Assembly: GCF_040412425.1 (NCBI RefSeq)
Contig: NC_089766.1
Span: 21,018,065-21,082,064, forward strand
Direction of reading: 5' to 3'
Source of the DNA: Macrobrachium rosenbergii
Taxonomy: Eukaryota > Arthropoda > Malacostraca > Decapoda > Palaemonidae
DNA length: 64,000 bases
Shown here: in pieces, positions 57,923-64,000 of the stretch
Position numbering within the stretch: the first letter of the stretch is position 1
Layout of the letters: the number at the start of each line of letters is the position of its first letter
Notes under the pieces: generated by a model
Told to the model about the DNA's origin: nothing
The model's database searches: none
The model's input: only the letters and a program-made list of their open reading frames with translations
Program-made: the position numbers and the translations under genes

Positions 57923-58420
57923 ACAATAAACTTGAAATTAACACTGCTTTGATATATATATATCCATATATATATCAGCTATATATATATATATAATCAG
58001 AGCTATCTTCAAAGAGAGAGAAGCACTGAGAACAAACTTCTATAAGAGAAGAGAACCTGATGAACTGTTCTTGAAATTAAGATATGAGTTAGAGAGAGAG
58101 AGGTCTTTCTAATGAAAAACTTGATGTCTTGTTCTTGAAATGACCCTATGAAAGTTGGTAGAGAGAGAGAGAGTTAGTTATAAATGTGATGAACTGTTCT
58201 TTAAATGACGCTAAAAGAGAGAGAGAGAGACCAGAGAGAGAGAGAGTCAGAGAGACTAAATTAAACTGTTCCATGAAATGACACTACTCAGTGAAAATTT
58301 TATCTCGAGAGAGAGAGATAGAGAGAAACACCTGTCGAAATGTGATTTGTGATCATAGACAGAAAGACACAGAGAAGGTGAGAGATTAAACCAGATTGTT
58401 CTAGAAATCTCATTTTTTCA
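57785..58420 (+). repeat. Degenerate minisatellite mixing an ACTGTTCTTGAAAT motif with GA runs
   Basis: The word (A)ACTGTTC(T/C)(T/A)GAAAT(G/T)A(C/A) or close variants recurs near 57789, 57928, 58065, 58125, 58193, 58265 and 58397, each followed by about 20-40 bases and then a GAGAGAGA run. Period is about 65-140 bases because the GA, and in the first units TA, parts vary in length. Non-coding. Confidence 0.65.
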
Positions 58421-58970
58421 ATAAAATTGTCTAAACCATTTCTTACCAACTCTCTTATCCAGTGAATAATTATCATCTTCTCTGTAATTTAAAACACATA
58501 AGGTTCATGAGGGCCAGCATGAAAAGGAGCTTTTATTGTGGTTTTGACAAGCGGTCGGCATGTCTCATGTTCAACCATAAAGGAAAAAAAAATTGAGCTG
58601 ATTGGTGCTTTTCCATTTCCCATTTCCTCCGTTTTTCTTTCCCTCCCCCTCCATTCTCTCTCCTTCCCTGACCTGAGGACTTCTCTCTCCTCTTCCCTCC
58701 ATCCTTTGTTTAAAGAAAGAAATTTAAAATGAGTACCGAGTATTTATATATGATTGTACAGTATATAATGCGTTTTTATCCTTAAACTACATTTCCGAAA
58801 TATGGTTTCTAGCTTCAGAAGGCGTTTCTGTAAGCATTGCTGCCCCCTCTGGACATCATCATATATTTCTGGCAGAAGATAATAGCCGTTTGCCTTTGTA
58901 GTATTGCCTGCATACATCGACGCACTCAAGTATGATTTCAGTTATGTAAACTTTTAATAATTTGTGTTGC
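58421..58970. other. Intergenic, no gene supported
   Basis: Pyrimidine-rich stretch at 58610-58710; otherwise plain AT-rich sequence. Confidence 0.4.
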
Positions 58971-58984
58971 TTATAGAGAGATAA

Positions 58985-59095
58985 ACACATTTGACCCCCA
59001 TTTCTACTACTGAACACAATATCAGTGTGGATGAATCACTGTTTCGCCGTGTTTAGTCCTTCACCTCTGGAATCAAATGTTCCTAAGCAAAATGG
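58985..59095. repeat. Palindromic MITE-like element, degraded copy 2
   Basis: ACACATTTGACCCCC (58985-58999), CTACTGAACAC and ATCACTGTTTCGCCGTGTTTAG (about 59036-59057), then AATCAAATGTTCCTAAG, repeat the inner and right-arm words of 52571-52798 in the same order. The outer arm parts are lost. Confidence 0.6.
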
Positions 59096-59344
59096 TCATT
59101 TCACAAATTTCTTAGGGATTTCATCTTGCAATCCCTGATTTCTCTATTCCAAGGAACATTATCTAAATAGATACTATATATATATTTATATATTGTTTGG
59201 ATTATTGGGTAGTTTGTGTGTTTGTTGTGTGTGTGTGTTTGTGAGTGAATGTGATATATCAAGTAACTGAATTTCAGCTGAGTGTGTAATCCTCCTGTTT
59301 TTACAGTTTATGACAGTATGAAAATACAACCTAGTTATCAAAAG

Positions 59345-59600
59345 GATATTATATTAATCTTGAACAGGGGCTGCAAATGATACTGTTAAAGTGAAAACGG
59401 GCCTTTCCTTTCTCCAGCCATTCTTCATGATGTTTCCTCTGCAGGTGCCTTTGATTTGGGAATCAAATGAACAGGGAGAGAGTGGATCTGAATCCTGAAC
59501 AGGGGTTGAGTAGATGGCCTTATCTGAATCCTGAACAGGGACTGACATATATTTGCTTCATCTTGCAGGGGCTGTGTAATATTACTTAAAAAATTGAGTC
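59345..59600 (-). repeat. Short tandem repeat, about 36-bp spacing
   Basis: AATCCTGAACAGGG(G/A)(T/C)TGA occurs at 59491 and 59527, with relatives at about 59358 (CTTGAACAGGGGCTG), 59563 (CTTGCAGGGGCTG) and 59600. On the minus strand each unit gives PVQDSD- or LFRIQI-type peptides; no gene structure supports coding. Confidence 0.5.
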
Positions 59601-59768
59601 CTGAACTACATGTGGCATGCATATTTATAATATAAATTCATCTATGTCATTAATTTGATGATCAGTTTTTATAGATATATATAGATATAAGATTGCCATA
59701 TATAACCTATATATGGATATATATTTATATATATATTGTTGTGACTATCGTCACATTAGCAGTATAAA

Positions 59769-59771
<3 letters not shown>

Positions 59772-59852
<81 letters not shown>

Positions 59853-59854
59853 CT
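59772..59854. repeat. (CT)n microsatellite
   Basis: CT run with two small interruptions. Confidence 0.95.
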
Positions 59855-60206
59855 CAACCCTCTTCCCCTGAACTCCCATTTACATTTACAATTGAAGACA
59901 AGGCAGTTCCCAGCTGTTTCTGTCTGTCTTAATTCTCCTGTCCCTCACTTTCTGACGACTCAGCACCGTCCTCTGCAATCCGTTTTGTTTCGACTCTGAT
60001 ATGTATCCTTGAATTCAGGTCTTCATTTCATAATTGTATTTGTTAAAGCTTACTGATCATGTATATTAAGAATAGGATGTTTGTTGTTTCAAGAAAATTT
60101 GCTTTTTGGAAAATTAACCCTTTTGTAATTTGAAGAAATTATGGAATTTTTTTGTCGATTCCCCACCTCCTGTGCTCTTTTTTCATATGAATGCTTCGTC
60201 TTCTGA

Positions 60207-60265
60207 ATAATAAAATAATAATAATAAAATAATAACCACTAATAATAATAATAATAATAATAATG
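60207..60265. repeat. (AAT)n microsatellite, interrupted
   Basis: AATAAT runs with a short CCACT interruption near 60236-60240. Confidence 0.85.
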
Positions 60266-61854
60266 ATATAAAATAAAATAAAACCTTCATAACATTATAT
60301 TAGTCGAAAATTGATTTTCATGTAAATGGAATCATTGCACCATTTTATCTATTCCAAAAATCTTCTCTCGATTAAAAGATCGAATATCTCCCAAACTCAA
60401 AACCAAATATGCCATTCTTGTGGACGTTAACATCTGACCCCAGCCTAATGTTAGTTTAGGTTATACTTAGATTAGAAATATTTAACTTTGCTGGATATAA
60501 AATTCAAATAAGTTGTGTTTGATAAGTTGTTGTATTGAAATGAGGCGTTTATAGAATTTTTATTGATCAAAAGAGTTTATAATAGTTTATGAGATAGATA
60601 TATATAGAAGAATAAATATGAAAGACAAATATAATGAAGAAATAAATAAGAGGGAAGAAAAATGTCAACAAAATAGCATATGAAAAATAGTTCTTTGGAT
60701 ATGTCATAGCCCTAAATGCGTATGTATATAGAATTTCAGAATATATAGGGCTTCATTTAATAAATATATATATATATATATATAATATATAATATATAAA
60801 TAAATTATATATATATACACACAAAACACATGTAGACAGATGTATTAATATGCCAAGGAACCATAACTCTCTCTCTCCTCTCTCTTGTCTCTTGCTTTTA
60901 AAAGATACTCTCTCTGTAGTACTCTAAAGATTAAGATATAACAATTTTGATAACCACCCTTATGGCCTATGTATTTTTATGCAGTGACTACTGACTTTTC
61001 ACAGACCGATATTTGTTTATTTATTTTCCATGGTTTATAGGCCATGGCTCATGTTTTTTTTCTGCATTTGAGTGAACTCTTTTTCCTAGTTTTTGAGCTG
61101 AGACACCTTTGAATAACATTAAATGACATTCATAAAGTAAATTCAAGTCTTGGAACACTCCTTGACTTTAAATGTCATGAAAATTATATTGCATTTGGTA
61201 ATAATATTTTCCATTTTATCGCTGAAATTTGATCAATTTATCAAATTTTCTGTTTTGTTTCTTGCATTTTATTCATTTTTGGAGTCAGTTTCTTGAGTCA
61301 ACAAAAATATGGCATCACTAGAGATTTTTAAAACGTACAGACCGAAAATTTATTCCATCTATTAGGTTTTCCTAATAAAGTATAATTGTTTGTTCCCTTC
61401 AGCATGAATGAAAATACGACCACTTTCAATCAAGCACTATGACAGACAGGTCATTAATTCATTTGTAAAGTCTATTAGATATCTCAGATCTTAATTAAAG
61501 AAAACTGCCTTGTAATATTTTTAATAGGTAACTAGATATGTTGCATTGTATTAAATTATATTCTTCTGAACATGTTAAAAATAACTAATCCTTCTAAATT
61601 TGCTGACATTATCTAATCAACGTATTTATCTTCGCCTTTCCACTTTGTTGTTGATTATGTCGACTTATAATAATTATATATTAAATATTTATACATACAG
61701 AATTTTTCCTTTTACATATCGATAACTCTTTGTTGTTTACTGGTGCTGTGGACTGGCACTCGCTGTGTTTGTTCGATATACATATACATATGATGAATAT
61801 TAGATATATATATTTATGGTGATATATATATATTTATATATAATGTGTAAGATT
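60266..61854. other. Intergenic, no gene supported
   Basis: AT-rich, with small TA runs at 60763-60800 and 61800-61840. No recognisable coding frame. Confidence 0.4.
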
Positions 61855-62160
61855 CCACAGGAAAAGACAGGTCCCGTTCAGTAATACCAAGCGGTTCTTT
61901 CACGTTTATTGACGCATCGTCAGGCCAGCCCTAGGAATGAGACAAAAGCTGAAGAAGGTTACAAAGTAAAACTAAAGAACAAGAATACAAATGTAACTGT
62001 CCATAGGCCATGATAGAAATTTCACCTTTTCAGTCTTTCCAAAATCAACTAACATTGCCTCTTTTGTTCATTTTATCTTGAATCACCATCAGAATGTTAA
62101 ATTCTCTGTTTTTTAAATGTTCAAGATAAAATGATCATTGTAGCCCACCAGTTCATTGAT

Positions 62161-62278
62161 TACTGAATCAAAACTATTTATGATAGTTAAACTTAAATGT
62201 TTTCCTGGACCTTTGTAGATGTAGCATGGAAAAAAGTCCAGGAAAACATTTTATTTAACTAATAACAAACATTCAGTA
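62161..62278. repeat. Hairpin inside the Penelope-like remnant
   Basis: AGTTAAACTTAAATGTTTTC followed by CTGGAC (to 62210) pairs with GTCCAGGAAAACATTT...AACT (62236-62260), and TACTGAAT (62161) with ATTCAGTA (62271). The loop is about 25 bases. Flanking words (TTCATTTTATCTTGAA near 62067 and TTCAAGATAAAATGAT near 62119) make a second, nearby inverted pair. Confidence 0.6.
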
Positions 62279-62389
62279 AGCATAATATTCTCTCAAATTA
62301 TCTTATGATGAAAGGTTTTCAAAATTCCTAGAATTTTAAAGCTTTTCAACATAAATGTTGTTTTCAGTAATTTTAATGTTAAGAGTTTA

Positions 62390-62740
62390 GTGATAAAAAT
62401 TCTCCTAAAGATGTTTCTGGCTGCATCTATGAAATTCCTTAGTAAAAAGTGTGATAAAATATATTATGGACAAACTGGAAAACCACTTTCACAACAAATC
62501 AAACAACACCAATATTCTGTGAGAACTGGCCAAATATCGAATGCATTGTTCGTACATATGAGCGATTTAGATCATCCTATTAACTGGAGTAAAGCAAGAT
62601 CCTTTAGTCCCGTGTAACGGCACAGTTAAAAGGAATATCATTGAATCTTGTTTTATTAAGTCAAATAATGGAAGTGTTCTAAATTAAAGTCTTAGTTTGT
62701 TTAAACTTGATGTCTTCTTAAATTAAAAAAGTTGTTGATA
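62390..62740 (+). pseudogene. GIY-YIG endonuclease domain of a Penelope-like element
   Basis: The frame 62390-62617 contains CDKIYYGQTGKPLSQQIKQH, the second GIY-YIG motif (YIGxTGR-type) with its downstream arginine-type position changed, and then SNALFVHMSDLDHPINWSKA, the H-x-H-x-I-D/N-W signature found in Penelope-like endonucleases. A frame change near 62600 leads to NIIESCFIKSNNGSVLN and FKLDVF, matching the usual C-terminal end (IIES, N-x-N, LD) of these proteins. The domain would nick DNA for retrotransposition. It lacks the first GIY motif in a clean form and the upstream reverse transcriptase, and it is frame-broken, so it is dead as assembled. Confidence 0.7.
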
Positions 62741-64000
62741 AATATAAGTAATAAAATTAGTATTCAGTTTTATACATGTTTTTAGATTTTGTCTGGCTAC
62801 GCTTCCGTTTCTCTTGTGGTTAGGTCTATGGTTTTAGTCAGAGGAATGTCTTGTTAGCTGTAGATCCGCTTTCTCAGTCAACCTGTCTAATATTTTCAGC
62901 ACCTTCATGTGGCACATGAATTCAATGGTAGCTTATTTCTAAAATTGCCGCATCATTAATCCAATATATGCCACATCATATAAAACAAAAGCGACCTTGC
63001 TTAGTAGTAAGTAGGTCTATATATATAGTTACTGGTTGTGTCAATGTTGGTCTCGTCTTTTAATTAAGCATATTGCTATGGGAGCAATCAGGACGACGTA
63101 ACCAAACCATAGAAACCCACCTCTATTACTCTATTCGAGGTGGAAAATTGTCGTGTGTTTTATGTGTGAGACCTCTTGGCTAAGGTTTTCATCACACCAT
63201 ATGTCTTGTAGGTTGGTCATAGCAAGAAACTGTAGTTTGGCAGCTTAGGCTAAACTTATGCCCTCAAACCACTCGTCTGTTAAGAGGTTATATCACTTAA
63301 ACGTTATTTGGATGACAACTTAATTTCGAGTGATGAAAATAATTTGTGGTAAAAGTTATCAAATCATCGTGCGAAGGAAAAAGTAGCCTATAAGGATGGT
63401 AACAACAAGAAGAAAACTCTTAATCATGCAAGCGCTAGGCTTATGCTTATAGATTCGGCAGCCATTTTAATTATTTTGTCCTTTTGGAAGAACAATATTT
63501 CTCCAAATAAAGAAAATAACTTTTTCCGGATTCCTCCTTCCTTTATATATTCTTTCTGAATATCGTCCAAAGCCTTAGAATGGAAAGGAATGACTTTCCT
63601 GGCCTTTTCCCTCGTTGGTTTGTTTACAATACGCTGTCTGATATTTAAAGTATATGCAGAACAATTCAGATACAACAGACCTCAGATCAATAATATTTCG
63701 ATGTACATTGCACACCTTACTCGTACAAGATAACAGCCGTATAATAATTAAACGAAATAAAAAAATAAGAAAAATGTTGACAGCATTTTCCTCTTCACTA
63801 GAGGACTGTCATGCTGGACCGGGACTCTCAACATGGCCGACCGAGGTCTCACGCTTGGCATGGAGATCGCCACTCTATGTCATTGGTGATCTATGGTCAT
63901 GAATCACTTCAGTGGACTGACACCAACGTTATAGCTCCCTTCCAGCGTGCACAGAGGCAGAGTGAATTGGAGCTTACCTGGCACAGGGGACACGACCTGG
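62741..64000. other. Intergenic, no gene supported
   Basis: 63780-64000 is less AT-rich and could contain part of an exon or a repeat that continues past the window, but no splice-supported frame is evident. The minus-strand frame 63675-63424 includes an ATGGCTGCC start-like context at 63465-63457 but stops after 13 further codons. Confidence 0.35.

Larger units (their letters stand above)
61855..62740 (+). mobile_element. Penelope-like element remnant
   Basis: A terminal-repeat-like block (61855-61935; on the minus strand CCTGACGATGCGTCAATAAA, CGTGAAAGAACCGC) is followed by non-coding, hairpin-rich sequence and then by a GIY-YIG endonuclease frame (62390-62740) in plus orientation. Penelope-like elements encode a reverse transcriptase fused to a C-terminal GIY-YIG endonuclease and have unusual terminal repeats, which may occur inverted upstream. 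The reverse-transcriptase part was not found, so this is a short internal-deletion or truncated copy. Confidence 0.6.

Noticed and set aside
63424..63675. First exon with an ATGGCTGCC start on the minus strand
   Set aside because: The frame from that ATG stops after 13 more codons, and no donor site or downstream exon could be supported.

Overview
This window is eukaryotic, AT-rich, intergenic-looking DNA. It is dense in (TA)n, (GA/CT)n, (CA)n and (TCC)n microsatellites, retrotransposon remnants and palindromic repeats, and a 500-base N block marks a scaffold gap. No intact host protein-coding gene could be supported. The repeat mix (very long dinucleotide runs, an env-bearing Ty3/gypsy element, Penelope-like and Tc1/mariner pieces, and a 300-bp SINE-like repeat of a kind I associate with shrimp and crayfish) points to an arthropod, most probably a decapod crustacean. 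That assignment is inference. Layout, 0-20 kb: the window opens with the C-terminal end of a cysteine-rich repetitive protein (97-410). Next, on the minus strand, is a 5'- and 3'-truncated Ty3/gypsy retrotransposon (about 1170-6035) with gag tail, pol and env-like parts. A decayed non-LTR retrotransposon follows (6270-7735), then a Penelope-type terminal sequence (about 7975-8040), a Tc1/mariner transposase scrap (10175-10480), a second, CR1/L2-like LINE scrap (13500-14110), two copies of a SINE-like repeat (14700-15440), and the N gap (18501-19000). Layout, 20-42 kb: a foldback repeat lies at 21268-21414. A G-rich, telomere-like satellite with a 45-bp higher-order period runs from 25540 to 27206. 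A 1-kb imperfect palindrome is centred on 29590. A second, nearly full-length gypsy element (32434-41686, plus strand) has both LTRs, a primer-site candidate, gag, pol and an env-like frame. Its reading frames are broken about ten times, almost always by one- or two-base changes in short homopolymers. Layout, 42-64 kb: 41690-44600 is saturated with TTTA motifs and runs into a tandem array (44600-49950) of a 156-172 bp unit whose copies look overwritten by TTTA, and at the right edge by TATA, low-complexity sequence. The rest holds microsatellites, three further palindromic repeats (52571-52798, 54505-54862, 56951-57114), a GA-rich minisatellite (57785-58420) and a Penelope-like element remnant with a GIY-YIG endonuclease domain (about 61855-62740). 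The third of those palindromes encloses a tRNA-like pol III promoter. How the parts relate: the two gypsy copies are the same family and act as references for each other. They share protease, reverse transcriptase, RNase H, integrase and the C-terminal block of an envelope-like protein. The most interesting biology is this env-bearing retroelement (errantivirus-like organisation) and the set of structured, probably non-autonomous foldback elements. The most important caution is that frame breaks and low-complexity invasion look at least partly like long-read consensus error.
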